Shown one piece after another: positions 9,567-19,871 of a DNA stretch of 64,000 nucleotides. The first letter of the stretch is position 1. Every line of letters begins with the position of its first letter. The stretch is from Inonotus obliquus. Lineage: Eukaryota > Basidiomycota > Agaricomycetes > Hymenochaetales > Hymenochaetaceae. The position numbers and the translations under genes are program-made. Under the pieces are notes generated by a model. That model ran no database searches. It worked only from the letters and a program-made list of their open reading frames with translations, and had not been told where the DNA came from. The stretch is taken from assembly GCA_032164295.1 (NCBI GenBank), contig JAJHTX010000003.1, forward strand, positions 3,658,001 to 3,722,000, in the 5' to 3' direction.

Positions 9567-12500
9567 ATGACGTCAGTGTCACTGGCTTAGGTTTCTCAAA
9601 CTCTTCACTTCGATCCCCTGTAAATTATAATTCGTCAAATGTACAATTATTAGATGCGACGTCTGCAAATGAAATTGGCGAATTAAAAAATCAGATCGAA
9701 AGCGAACCGTTTGAAGAAAATGAATCCGACAATGATGACTTTGAGCTTCTCCTCGACGAACTCGTCAAAGGCCCGGTCGTCCGAAAGATAAATAAGGAAA
9801 CCCCGGCAAAAGCTCGAGACGAGCTGGATCTTTACGTCGACATAATCCTGGATGATGGAAGAGTATTAGATGCCCATGCGTTGATAGACTCGGGTTGTAC
9901 AGACTCGTATATCGATGCAGGTTTTGTCGAAAGATACCAAATCCCGACGCTGAAACTCCCGACTGCGACGAACGTCATGAATGCTGATGGAACACCAAAT
10001 GAAGGAGGCAAGATGACGCAATACGTCGAGCTAAACCTCCGAATTGAGAATCATGAGGAAAGGGTACGCCTACCCGTTCTTACGATCTCGACGTCGAATC
10101 TATTCCTGGGTTATTCATGGTTGAGCAAACACAACCCGTCGATTGATTGGAGGTGTGGACACATCAACTTCGACAAATGCCCGACGTCTTGCAAACAGCA
10201 CGATGTTCCTAAGGCCCGTTACGTCATCCCTCAGCGAAGACCATCGTCGGAGTTAGCGTATTTAAGGGAGTACTATGACGTTTTCAGCAAAGAAAACTTT
10301 GAGCGGCTACCAGAGCATAGAGTGTGGGACCACGTCATCGACCTGAAACCGGACTTTAAACCGTCCGATTGTAAGGTCTACCCCTTGAGTGTGAAGGAAC
10401 GCAAAGAACTACGGGCTTTCATCGACGAAAATCTCAAGTCAGGACGTATACGTGAATCGTCGTCTCCTATGTCATCCCCTTTCTTCTTCATCAAGAAAGC
10501 CGATGGTTCGTTAAGAGCTATCCAAGATTACAGGAAGCTCAACGAAGGAACGATTAAAAACAAATATCCTCTACCGCTCATTGGTGAACTTGTCGACAAG
10601 GTTAAAACGGCAAAGGTTATCTCGAAACTCGACGTCAGATGGGGGTACTACAATATCCGCATCAGAGAAGGTGACGAATGGAAGGCGGCGTTTAGAACGA
10701 ACGAGGGGCTTTTCGAACCCACCGTCATGTTCTTTGGCTTGTGCAACGCGCCGGCCACCTTTCAGACGTTCGTCAATCACATCTTCAGAGACCTGATCGG
10801 ACAAGGAAAGATCGTCATTTACCTCGACGATATCCTCATCTTTTCGGAAAATGTCAAAGAACACCGACGGCTAGTCAAACAGGTACTCAGCGTGCTGAGG
10901 GAGCACAAGCTGTATCTGAAGTCAACGAAGTGCGAGTTCGAAGTGTCAACGGTGAAGTTCCTCGGATACATCCTCGGTAATGGTGAGGTACACATGGACC
11001 CTACAAAAATCGACGCAGTCGCCGAATGGCCCGTTCCAAAGAACAAGAAACAGCTACAACAATTTCTTGGACTCGGCAATTGGCTTCGACGATTCGTCAA
11101 AGGTTACAGTGCTGTCATCAAGCCGCTTACTCGTCTAACCGGAGACGTCGCATGGGAATGGACTCCACAGGAGCAGGCAGCCTTTGAGGAAATCAAACGA
11201 AGGTTGACCAGCGCTCCCGTCCTAGCGATCCCAAACGACGACAACCCGTTCCGAGTAGAGACCGACGCGTCGGACTTTGCAACTGGAGGTGTTTTACTCC
11301 AGAAGCAGGATGACGTGTGGAGGGTAATCGCCTACAGATCCCAAACGTTGTCGCCGGCCGAACGAAACTACCAGATCTATGACAAAGAGCTTCTTGCAGT
11401 CGTCCAAGCATTGACGGAATGGAGACAGTACCTCCTAGGTGCTAAACACCCCGTCGAACTCTGGACGGATCACGCGAATCTGACGTATTTCAGGAAGCCC
11501 CAAGATCTGAATCGTCGACAAGCTCGTTGGTCTTTGTTCTTGTCGGAATTCGACCTTGTGTTCGTTCACAAACCTGGGGCCACCATGACGAAGGCTGATG
11601 CTCTCTCTCGCCGGTATGATTACGACGAAGGAAAGGAGGACAATCAGGGGCTGATGTTGCTAAAAGATGAGTGGTTTAAGGCTAGGGCTGTCGTGGAAAC
11701 GACGCAGACAAAACTGGAACAACGAATCAAGGAGGCTAGTGAAGGACTGGAGCCCAGAGTGGACGGTCGACTCGTCGTACCGATCGAACTGATCGAAGAC
11801 GTATTAAAAGAGTATCACGACTCACCGTTAGCAGGACACCCCGGTCAGACCAAGACTTGGAGGTCCATCGGTCAGAAGTACTGGTGGCCCGGTCTAATCC
11901 AAGACGTTGTCGAGTACGTCAAGGGTTGCGACGTCTGCCAAAGAACTAAACCGTCTAGACAACCGAAACGACGCACTCTACATCCGCATGACGTTCCCGA
12001 AGGTCCATGGCAGACGATATCGGTCGATTTCATCGGTGAACTCCCTGAGTCAAACGGTTACAATGCAATCTGCGTCATCGTCGACAAGTTTTCGAAGCAA
12101 ATGCACGCGATTCCAACGACGACGAAGGTAACGGCTCAAGGAACAGCGAGACTCTACAGGGACCACGTCTTCCGACTACACGGACTTCCCAAAAAGATCG
12201 TCCACGATCGAGGTCCCCAATTCGACGCCGACTTCATGAAAGAGCTTTACAAGCTTCTTCATATCGAAGGAAATCCGTCGACGGCCTATCATCCTCAGAC
12301 GGACGGACAGACAGAGCGAGTTAATCAAGAACTTGAACTGTACCTGAGGATGTACATTAACCATCGACAGTCGGATTGGTCTGAATGGCTAGCGCTTGCG
12401 GAGTTCGCTTACAACAATCGGGAACATTCGTCGACAAAGATGTCTCCTTTCTTCGTCAATACGGGCCTTAATCCCCTTAACCCAGGAACGATCCATACGA

Positions 12501-13177
12501 CGTCGAGTAACCTGTCAACTGAGGAATTTGCCAAGGAACTCAAGGAGGCACACACTCAAGCAAAAGAGAACCTGGAGAAGGCAAACGACGCAATGAAAAG
12601 AGCACACGATCGACAAGCAACCGACATCGTTGAATATCAGGTCGGAGATAAGGTTATGCTGGACGGACGAAACATTACAACGGTCAGGCCCACTCGGAAG
12701 TTCGCGGACAAATGGTACGGTCCTTTCGAAGTTATGGAAAAGGTTGGTGCAGCTGCGTATAAACTCAAGCTGCCCAAAACATGGAAAAAGGTGCACCCCG
12801 TTTTCAATGAGGTACTCCTTAAACCGTACGTCGAACCATCGTTCGAAGGACAGAAGAAGCCACCTCCGCCTCCGCCAGAACTCGTTGACGGTGAGGAAGA
12901 GTACGAAGTCGAAGAAATTCTAGACTCGCGCGAACATCGAGGAAAGCTTCAATTCCTCGTCCGCTGGAAGGGCTACGACGAAACCACCTGGGAACCCCGC
13001 GATAACCTCGTCCCAAATTCTAACGAGGCTATTGACGACTTCTATAAGCTACATCCAGGGGCTCCTCGGGTTCTCGCCGCGCGTTTAGGACTCTCAACAT
13101 TCAAACCGATTTTCCGCTACACCGAACTGGATCGAACTAATGGTTGGTCGGGTCGCCCAACCTTAAGAGGGGGGTGA
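9533..13177 (+). CDS. pol: Chromovirus pol: protease, RT, RNase H, integrase, chromodomain
   Basis: The frame is open from 9533, overlapping gag by 34 bases in the -1 frame, to TGA 13175-13177. The protease active site IDSGCTDSYID is at about 9884. The RT has IQDYRKLNE (about 10510) and the catalytic YLDD at 10820-10831. RNase H has VETDASDFA (about 11257). Integrase has the HHCC finger (EYHDSPLAGHPG, CDVCQRTKP at about 11930) and the D-D-E core (ISVDFIGELP, VHDRGPQFD, QTDGQTERVNQE). The tail is a chromodomain, YEVEEILDSRE to RWKGYDETTWEPRDNL at about 12902-13010, which in chromoviruses directs integration to marked chromatin. All catalytic residues are present, so the enzyme looks functional. 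Confidence 0.93.
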   Translation, partial: SRRRGFFDQPVDDVSVTGLGFSNSSLRSPVNYNSSNVQLLDATSANEIGELKNQIESEPFEENESDNDDFELLLDELVKGPVVRKINKETPAKARDELDLYVDIILDDGRVLDAHALIDSGCTDSYIDAGFVERYQIPTLKLPTATNVMNADGTPNEGGKMTQYVELNLRIENHEERVRLPVLTISTSNLFLGYSWLSKHNPSIDWRCGHINFDKCPTSCKQHDVPKARYVIPQRRPSSELAYLREYYDVFSKENFERLPEHRVWDHVIDLKPDFKPSDCKVYPLSVKERKELRAFIDENLKSGRIRESSSPMSSPFFFIKKADGSLRAIQDYRKLNEGTIKNKYPLPLIGELVDKVKTAKVISKLDVRWGYYNIRIREGDEWKAAFRTNEGLFEPTVMFFGLCNAPATFQTFVNHIFRDLIGQGKIVIYLDDILIFSENVKEHRRLVKQVLSVLREHKLYLKSTKCEFEVSTVKFLGYILGNGEVHMDPTKIDAVAEWPVPKNKKQLQQFLGLGNWLRRFVKGYSAVIKPLTRLTGDVAWEWTPQEQAAFEEIKRRLTSAPVLAIPNDDNPFRVETDASDFATGGVLLQKQDDVWRVIAYRSQTLSPAERNYQIYDKELLAVVQALTEWRQYLLGAKHPVELWTDHANLTYFRKPQDLNRRQARWSLFLSEFDLVFVHKPGATMTKADALSRRYDYDEGKEDNQGLMLLKDEWFKARAVVETTQTKLEQRIKEASEGLEPRVDGRLVVPIELIEDVLKEYHDSPLAGHPGQTKTWRSIGQKYWWPGLIQDVVEYVKGCDVCQRTKPSRQPKRRTLHPHDVPEGPWQTISVDFIGELPESNGYNAICVIVDKFSKQMHAIPTTTKVTAQGTARLYRDHVFRLHGLPKKIVHDRGPQFDADFMKELYKLLHIEGNPSTAYHPQTDGQTERVNQELELYLRMYINHRQSDWSEWLALAEFAYNNREHSSTKMSPFFVNTGLNPLNPGTIHTTSSNLSTEEFAKELKEAHTQAKENLEKANDAMKRAHDRQATDIVEYQVGDKVMLDGRNITTVRPTRKFADKWYGPFEVMEKVGAAAYKLKLPKTWKKVHPVFNEVLLKPYVEPSFEGQKKPPPPPPELVDGEEEYEVEEILDSREHRGKLQFLVRWKGYDETTWEPRDNLVPNSNEAIDDFYKLHPGAPRVLAARLGLSTFKPIFRYTELDRTNGWSGRPTLRGG
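13165..13177 (+). promoter_or_regulatory. Polypurine tract of the 6.5 kb chromovirus
   Basis: aagaggggggtga lies directly before the 3' LTR start at 13178 and overlaps the pol stop codon. Purine tracts here prime plus-strand synthesis. Confidence 0.85.
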
Positions 13178-13624
13178 TGTTACGACGTCTTTTCTCTTTT
13201 CCTCATACGGTCATTCTTTCTATTCGTCGACGCATATTTACTTTCATTTTAATCACGTTCCTTACTTAATCCCTACTGGCTTAGCTAATCACAATCTATA
13301 ACAACTTTATCCCGCCATTCCCTTTCTTCCTTTGTTTCTGTTTGTCTTTGTTTATACTGTACAGTTTATGTAAAGCTTTCCCACGACGTCTGTGTATATA
13401 AGGCTGGATCAGAGAGTTAGGGTTTCCCCACTCTCTTGTTCTAGTACTATCACCTACGTCGCAGGTAAGTCGTATGATACCTGTATATTAGATAGACGTT
13501 CTAATCTAGTACTATCACCTACGTCGCAGACTCCGGTCTCTTGTGATTAAGTGGTAGCTCGTCTTCTTGCTCGTCGACGTCTCTGATCCTGTGATCGACG
13601 TCTCTGACTGCGCAAGGCATAACA
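13178..13624 (+). repeat. 3' LTR of the 6.5 kb chromovirus
   Basis: 447 bp, identical to 7145-7591 except for one base near the end. It is followed at 13625-13629 by the target duplication GAAGT. Confidence 0.93.
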
Positions 13625-14943
13625 GAAGTAGCCCTGTCTTTCGACGGCATCACCCTTGACCCCCAGCCCAAACCCGATGTAGGAACACCACAAGGCTCCC
13701 CCATCTCCCCCATCCTAGCCACCATCTATGCCAGAGAAGCCCTAGAAGCCGCACGTCGAGTCGCAAGGACAGAAATCATAGCGTACGTGGACGACCACCT
13801 ACTGGTAACCTGGTCTAGCGACTACGCTGAAAACTGCCGTGTACTGGCGAAGACATGCAAACTCCTCCGAGACAGACTCCGCAGCCGCAACATGGACATT
13901 GAGGCGGAGAAGTCAGACGTCATCCACTTCAGGCGACAACGGGACACCACTCCAGACGGGGCCGACTTAGTCGTCACACTGGAGGATGCAACGGTCAAGC
14001 CCCAATACCCCATGCGCTGGCTCGGCATCTGGTTCGACCCACACCTCAACTTCAGGGAACATACAGAGAGAATGAAGGCCAAAGCCTTCTCCACTCTAGC
14101 TGCCATGCGCCTCATAGCCAACACCCAGAGGGGGATGTCCCCTGAACTACTACGCAGGCTATACATCGCCTGCGTACAATCCATCCTCACCTGGGGATCA
14201 ACGGTATGGTACCACGGCAGTCGTCAAAAGACGATTGTCGCCTCCCTCCAGAAAGTACAAGACAACGCCGCGAGGTGGATCCTTGGGGTCTACCGTGGCG
14301 CGAACAGTATAACTACAAATTTCCTTATTTCTCTCCCTCCTCTTAAATTTTCTCTAGAACTTTTGAAAACTAAAGCCGCCCTCAGACACTACCGTACACC
14401 ACATAACCATGGGCTAAGGCCACTTTCCGCTCTTCGTAAAAAACATATAGGTAATAGAAATAGTGTAATTTCCTTTTCTTTTAGAGACCGAGTGCCGAAT
14501 GCCCAACCAGTTCCCGCGTACACGCATGCCCCCTGGGAAGAACCTCTGGCCTTCTCCGAAGGACGAGTACACTTCCACACCCCACCCACACCGACAGACT
14601 CAGACACGCGCCAGGAATACATCCAAGCGGCGTTGGATCTGTCCAGAGACACTAGCCGCCTGCTAGTCTTCACGGACGGCTCAGTGAAAGCAACACAGGC
14701 GCGCCGCAAAGCGGGCACCTCCTCAGTCATCCTCTACAACGGCAGCACCATCGCCACAAGAAAGATGGCGGCAGCCGCTCTAACCACAGCCACGGACTGC
14801 GAGATCATGGCGCTGGCAACTGCGCCAACCTGGACAGCGCGCCACCTCCCCACATCAGACACACCCCCGAGGGAAATACACTTCCTCTCAGACTCACTAC
14901 CGGCCCTCAACCTCCTCAAGAAATGGCAAAGCGCGCCAGACGC
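13625..14943 (+). pseudogene. LINE ORF2 segment 4: RT catalytic core to RNase H
   Basis: It opens with VALSFDG, then VGTPQGSPISPIL (RT motif B) at about 13680 and the catalytic IIAYVDDHLL at about 13777-13805 (YVDD, motif C). The thumb and connection follow (WLGIWFDP at about 14020, WILGVYRG at about 14278). RNase H starts at LLVFTDGSVK (about 14665) with DCEIMALA (about 14797) and FLSDSLPAL (about 14882) as metal-binding positions. A stretch at about 14305-14500 is much richer in A/T at third codon positions than its surroundings. The segment is cut by the insertion at 14944. Confidence 0.8.
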
Positions 14944-16494
14944 TGTCAGGCCATAAATGTATTACATAATAGCCAATACCAAATTCGTCAAGCATAACAG
15001 GGCATTATCACAGAAATTATCAAAGACTCGTAACGTGTTGATTCAATAGTCATGCCTGCTCATTGTACCATTCCTCTTGCAAATTATCAAAAGTTACACG
15101 TCTAGCAGGAATATTAGCCATTATACTACAGAATAAAGTAATAAATAACATACCGGATTGTTCGAGAAATCAGATGCTCTCCTAAGAACCACTCAAACTC
15201 TACCCACTCAATTTTTATAGAGGTGGTCGTCTCTACCCATATTCTGTAACCAAGACAGCATCAGATCTCTAAAAAGCATATGAATATCAGTTAAATACCT
15301 AATAGGTGATGAACTTTTGACAGTACGATTCAGCGAACACAATCCTTGAAGGCGATGTAATAGAAGACGTAGGCTGGGAATGACTTTGATCGTATGAAGA
15401 AGCATGATGAGAAGCTGCAGGAAATAATCCCGCACATTGATAGTCTTATATATATAATATGCTCCAAGATGTGCCTCGAAACTGGTACTAATATAATTCC
15501 AATTGAATAAGTATCTTCTAGCTTTATGCGAAGGTTTCAGGGTATAGATAATAGATAGAGCAGTGATAGTAGGCTATCTAGATCGTATAAGTGATAACTA
15601 AAAAGAAATATAATATAACTAAATGAGGTATTAATTAATTGCTTGGCATGTGCAAAGGAGGCAGTGCATGAATAAGCAAAATAGCCTAAAACAGTATAAT
15701 CTACATCAGAGAGAGCAAAGGAGGCAGTGCGTAAACAAGCAAAGTTGCTTAAAAGAGTATAATTGATACTGGAAAAAGCAAAGGAGGCAGTGCGTAAATG
15801 AGCAAAGTACTACCAGAATTGTATAAATTAAAATGCAAATGAGCAAAGAAGTAGCGATCAAAGGGCAAAGTGTACTAAAAATAAATGAATCTAGTACAAA
15901 TATAGAATATTAATTAGTACCAATAAGGATGTAATATAACTACGTATAGATAGAAATGACTCATACCTGTAGCACAGCCACCATCCTGTAAAGTATATAA
16001 GAGCGGCCTCCCTTGCCCTCAACAAGAGAATAAGAAGTGCCCCCCGAGCAACAGTTTACCTTCAGAACAGTCTGAAACACCCCGTGTGATCAAGAATCAG
16101 CTAAGACTCAGTGCTCTTAGCTTACTAAGTAAAATCAGTGATACTCTAGCAGCGGTAACCAGTCCCTCAAGAGTAATCTCATCTCAAGAAACAGTTTAAC
16201 AAATCCCGTGTGATTAAGAATAAGAATTAGCTAAGACTCAGTGTACTTAGCTTACAGACATATTGAGTGATCAAGCAATTGTCTTGAGCTTAATATAACC
16301 TAATATAGCAGATAGCCACTACTTACCAAATAAGTACTAGTATTGTTCTGATTAGATTCATAGCTTCCTTTGCCTAAACGAACACTGGGAAAACTATCCG
16401 ATTGCATAAACAATCCGATTGACCCAGCGAGCAGTGTGTTTGTTGATTATACTAGAATAACTAGGTTTTAATCAAATACATTTACTGCACGACA
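14944..16494 (+). mobile_element. Probable solo LTR F (1551 bp) in LINE RNase H
   Basis: It starts TGTCAGGCC and ends CACGACA. The ends form an imperfect inverted repeat (TGTC...TAAATGTATT on both strands). The flanks ACGC (14940-14943) and GCGC (16495-16498) fit a 4-bp target duplication with one mismatch, and removing insert plus 4 bases keeps the LINE frame. A TATA box (agtatataagagcgg) lies near 15993. It is AT-rich, with 63-bp repeats at 15652-15800. No gag or pol and no convincing ORF. A non-autonomous DNA transposon is the alternative, given the inverted ends. Confidence 0.55.
15652..15800 (+). repeat. Tandem repeat, period 63 bp, inside LTR F
   Basis: gcaaaggaggcagtgc begins at 15652, 15715 and 15778, each followed by a similar AT-rich spacer (rtaaayragcaaa...). 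A fourth, degraded unit may follow near 15835 (atgagcaaagaagtagcg). Confidence 0.8.
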
Positions 16495-16498
16495 GCGC

Positions 16499-17306
16499 GC
16501 ACTGACTCCAGGAATGGAGGAAGGGAACTCAGACCCTGCTCGACGCCTTACCAACCGTGCATATCCACTTCCACTGGTGCCCCGGCCACGCGGGCATCAG
16601 CGGCAGTGAGTTGGCAGATAGGTTGGCAAAGGAAGCGGCGAACCTCCCCCCAACGAGCGAACTCCCCTCCACTGCCGCTCTGCTAGAGAAGGCAGTTGAC
16701 AAACTCCTATCCTCCTGGAACGGCGAGATCAGCCGCTCGACAGACAACCGACCCCAGTACCTCGGCATCAATGGCCCAGCCTCGAGGAAACCCAGAAAAC
16801 TACTGAAGCTCGCCCGACGGCGAAAGGACATTGCGCGCGTCGCACAAGTGCTATGCAACGCAGGCCCGTTCGGCGGTTTCTTCAAGCGACTCCCGAGGGC
16901 GTATCGCCTACAACACGGAGTCACTATCCACTGTCGCTGGCACAACCACCCCCCCTGGCCAGTACAATCCCCAGCACACATTCTCGGCGGCTGCGAGGTC
17001 CTGGCTAGGACACTAAACTGGCCGGCCACCATGCGCCCGCCCGCACATTACACCAAATGGGTCGAGGATAGAAACCTCGGGCCCCTTGCGGACTGGCTAA
17101 AGGAAACCACACCTTTCTTCATCACAGACCGAGCATCCGCCGAGGCTATAGCCTCGGCGTACGCGCGAATGGAGGAAGAAGGCCTGGACACTTGGGACGA
17201 TCACATCGACTTAGGGATCGCACACAACTACGCACAAGAGGAACTGGGACCAGAGGCGGAGACGCCTCTGGAATGGGCAAGGCAACTCACAAGGTCAGAT
17301 TCTTAA
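16499..17306 (+). pseudogene. LINE ORF2 segment 5: end of RNase H and C-terminus
   Basis: It continues with LQEWRKGTQTLLDALP and HFHWCPGHAGISGSELAD at about 16560-16620, the last RNase H block with its conserved His and Asp. The tail has a Cys/His cluster (HCRWHNHPPW...HILGGC at about 16930-16998) like the C-terminal finger of Tad/I ORF2 proteins. It ends with TAA at 17304-17306. An in-frame TGA at 16503-16505 lies where CGA (Arg) would fit, so the LINE copy carries one stop besides its insertions. Confidence 0.8.
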
Positions 17307-17710
17307 TTGTTTATGACTCGGTTATGTTTCCCTCCCCCCCCGTTAATACTATCCCCTCCACACTCCTATCTTACCTGTTTCCCTTATTTTCTTATTTTCT
17401 TCTAAGTCGTATGTTTATATGATTATGACCGGCCCTAAACAAACGTGACCGAAACGGGCATTTTTCGTAAATAAATTTATTAAAATTACTAACTTCAACA
17501 TTCGTTTCTGTTAACCCTTCATATTCCCCTACCTCCCCAGCGTCGCGCCCTTTAGTCCTTTCTTTAGAGCACTATACTACTACCTTTTTCTCTGCTTTTC
17601 TTACTTCACTACTCTTAGAGTTCCCACCACCACGTAGATTTCATCTGCCGCGCACTTGTAACTAGAATTACTGACGCGCGTAATAAATACATTTAAAAAA
17701 AAAAAAAAAA
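17307..17710 (+). other. LINE 3' UTR and poly(A) tail
   Basis: About 390 bases of non-coding sequence ending in 16 A (17695-17710). An aataaatac motif 12 bases before the tail resembles a polyadenylation signal. Host sequence begins at 17711; 17711-17991 is the 3' flank of the next gene and shows nothing else. Confidence 0.85.
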
Positions 17711-17991
17711 GGATGGAACCCTTGCTTGCGCAGGAAATGGGATCATTAAGCCAACTTTGGTGATCCATCCGGATTTGTGGAGAGGATGTGGAATATACCG
17801 AGGCTGAAGACAGCATCAATATCTGTAACGTTGAATATACATCGGCAACAATCGCCAAGCAAGAATAAGATTCAGGATCCTAGTTTCATTGGATAAGCCG
17901 AAAGGTTGGAGGCATGACTTGCAATCGATGCAGGACGCCCCTTCTACTGTGTATAGTAACCGTATACGCTTCCTGTCTAACAAGCTACACA

Positions 17992-19630
17992 TTACTGGGA
18001 ACCCTTTTCGTCCTTCAATAATTCCTGATCCAAGCGATCAACCGATTCTCTTAATCCGTTGACGAACGACTCCGCATATGCGTCGTCGATAGCACCTTTG
18101 CCCCACGTAACGACGATATTGACACTATTCGTCGGAGAAGGAGAGCCAACTACGTTGACTTTGAGTGCAGCACCTGTCGCGCCATCGTCCTGTCCAAAGT
18201 ACGTCTCGGTTATCGACCACCTCTTGGAATCCAATGCGGGTGAATCTTGCTCAATATCGAGCTTAAACACTCCAGCATTCGACAGTTCCAAGCTTACTCC
18301 GCGTTTCTTGCCGAGCTTGTCTTTGAAGAAAGCTTCATATTTCCCGGATAGATATTTAATTGTTCCGATTTCTTCGCTTGTTTTGGGTACGGAGCTACGC
18401 AGGGTGTTGGAAAACGTTGATGCGCGGGTCCACCAATCCGGGTCAAAACTAGAGTTCTGATCTGAACCAGCAGAAGAGGCCGTACGAGGAAGATGTTCGA
18501 TGGAACGATGATAGGATGCCTGTTCGGCCATCGCGGTTAACGGGACCTTGGTAATTGGACGAAGCGAGACGGGAACAGAGATCAATAGCCTTTTCCACCC
18601 CCTTCCACCTTTCTCTTTCTCTTCCTTTAGTACCAAACACGAGAGGACATCAACGGTCAGGTAATATAGCACCGCTGTCAAGGTCGTCTTGTTCTTGCGC
18701 GCAGCGGATAAGATGCGCGAGACCCGATCCGAAGAGATGGTTAAAGCTCTTGCGCGAGTGAGCAAGGGGACAGGAGCAAGAGGAGCATCGTTTCCTGTCC
18801 ACGTCTTATGTGCAGAGGTCCACGAGGAAGGAATAAGGAGCCCCAGTAATAAGGGAAGAAGCGTGAGAAGGGAAGGAGAGACGTTCGTTACTTCTTCCAC
18901 GGGACTTGCAAGTTTCAGGTCTGTCGGAGTTTGTACCTGTTGAGGGTTGAAGTCAGCCGGAAGAGATGGAGGGCTGTTAAGGCCTTGAAGGAGCGTGCGC
19001 ATGAATGCTAGACCGGATTGCCCGTCGCCGATGCAGTGATGAAATGCGAAAACGACCATGTTGCGTGGAGTTACGATTAGTCGCCAGAGTGGTACGCCAT
19101 TCAATGTCTCTGGATCGTTCTCGAAGTCGGAGAGAGAAGGTATGGGCTGAGTGAACTGGTGCTGGATGAGTGTTTCAATATCCTCTTCATCCCGGTTGTC
19201 GAGGAAGTGAACGACTTTTTCGAGATTCACTTTCTCCAGTCTCTCGAACGTGTAATTATTTTCGCTCGAATCCTTCCTTTTGCCACTACCCTTCGACTGA
19301 TTCGGTACGGATGTCCGGACAACTTTTACAGACAGCCCAGCGTGTGCATTCAAAGCAAACAGAAGTCCCGCGTAGACATCCTCCTTGCTTAGTTTCCCAT
19401 TCGTATCATCCCCAGAATCGGTTTTAGTTACGGCCGCAGAGGAAGAACTTGAAGTTTCTTTAACGAATCGTGCGGCGACAACGACGCAGCTATCAAGTTT
19501 GGAGTTCTGACGCGCAACGTGGTAACTTTCAAGGAAGCCTGACCAGCAGTATTGTCGCCGTTAGCCATTTTCTGAAGCATAAGGGACAAATTTGCTTACT
19601 GGCGGGTCGTACCACCGCGTTGGATGTCAT
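17992..19630 (-). CDS. Alcohol O-acetyltransferase-like / condensation-fold acyltransferase
   Basis: Model: exon 1 19630-19600, exon 2 19538-17992; the 61-bp intron has GTAAGC...CAG with a gctaac branch point. The two exons give 525 aa with no internal stop. The N-terminus reads FLESYHVARQNSKLDSCVVVAARF, typical of the AATase family (PF07247), and HHCIGDGQSG at about residue 170 is the HHxxxDG acyltransferase motif whose second His is the catalytic base. These enzymes transfer acetyl from acetyl-CoA to alcohols or other acceptors; the acceptor cannot be told from sequence. A Leu-rich hydrophobic patch (LLTLLPLLLGLLI) may associate with membrane. The gene is transcribed toward the LINE, whose tail ends 281 bp beyond its stop, and lies 241 bp downstream of COPE on the same strand. 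Confidence 0.8.
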
Positions 19631-19871
19631 TTTTGTAGGGCGTGCTAGTCTTCACCACCAACGTACCCCGCCTTGGACGCGTATCGAACACGAAAGGCAG
19701 ACGAGAACGCAAGGACATCCTTGGGATGAATTTGTTTTTCGAACATATTGTGGGTATTCATCGCCAATCATCTATAATTTCCCAAGTCACCGTCCATGCC
19801 GTTTCCCGGTATTTCTTATGTAATCTATTTATATCTACATTCGGACGGACAAAAATAGTATTACTGTTGAT

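Larger units (their letters stand above)
7145..13624 (+). mobile_element. Complete Ty3/gypsy chromovirus (6480 bp), young
   Basis: It has two 447-bp LTRs (7145-7591, 13178-13624) differing by one base near the 3' end (aaggcgtaaca versus aaggcataaca), and a 5-bp target duplication GAAGT at 7140-7144 and 13625-13629. It contains a self-complementary primer site, gag with a zinc knuckle, pol in the order protease-RT-RNase H-integrase, a C-terminal chromodomain, and a purine tract before the 3' LTR. All main frames are open. The near-identity of the LTRs means recent insertion. Confidence 0.95.
263..17710 (+). mobile_element. LINE (non-LTR retrotransposon, Tad/I-like), interrupted by later insertions
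   Basis: Segments 263-1934, 4697-5511, 6805-7144, 13630-14943 and 16499-17710 read as one element: ORF1 with CCHC knuckles, then ORF2 with apurinic endonuclease, reverse transcriptase and RNase H, then a 3' UTR ending in 16 A (17695-17710). At the 1935-4692, 5512-6800 and 7145-13624 insertions, removing the insert plus one target duplication restores ORF2 in frame. Combining RNase H with an EN domain points to the Tad1/I group of fungal LINEs (inference). The start is missing because of the LTR at 1-262. Confidence 0.85.

Noticed and set aside
14944..16494. Calling LTR F a hAT-like DNA transposon because of its inverted ends
   Set aside because: No 8-bp target duplication fits, no transposase is present, and a TATA box plus a 4-bp duplication suit a solo LTR better. 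Kept as an alternative only.
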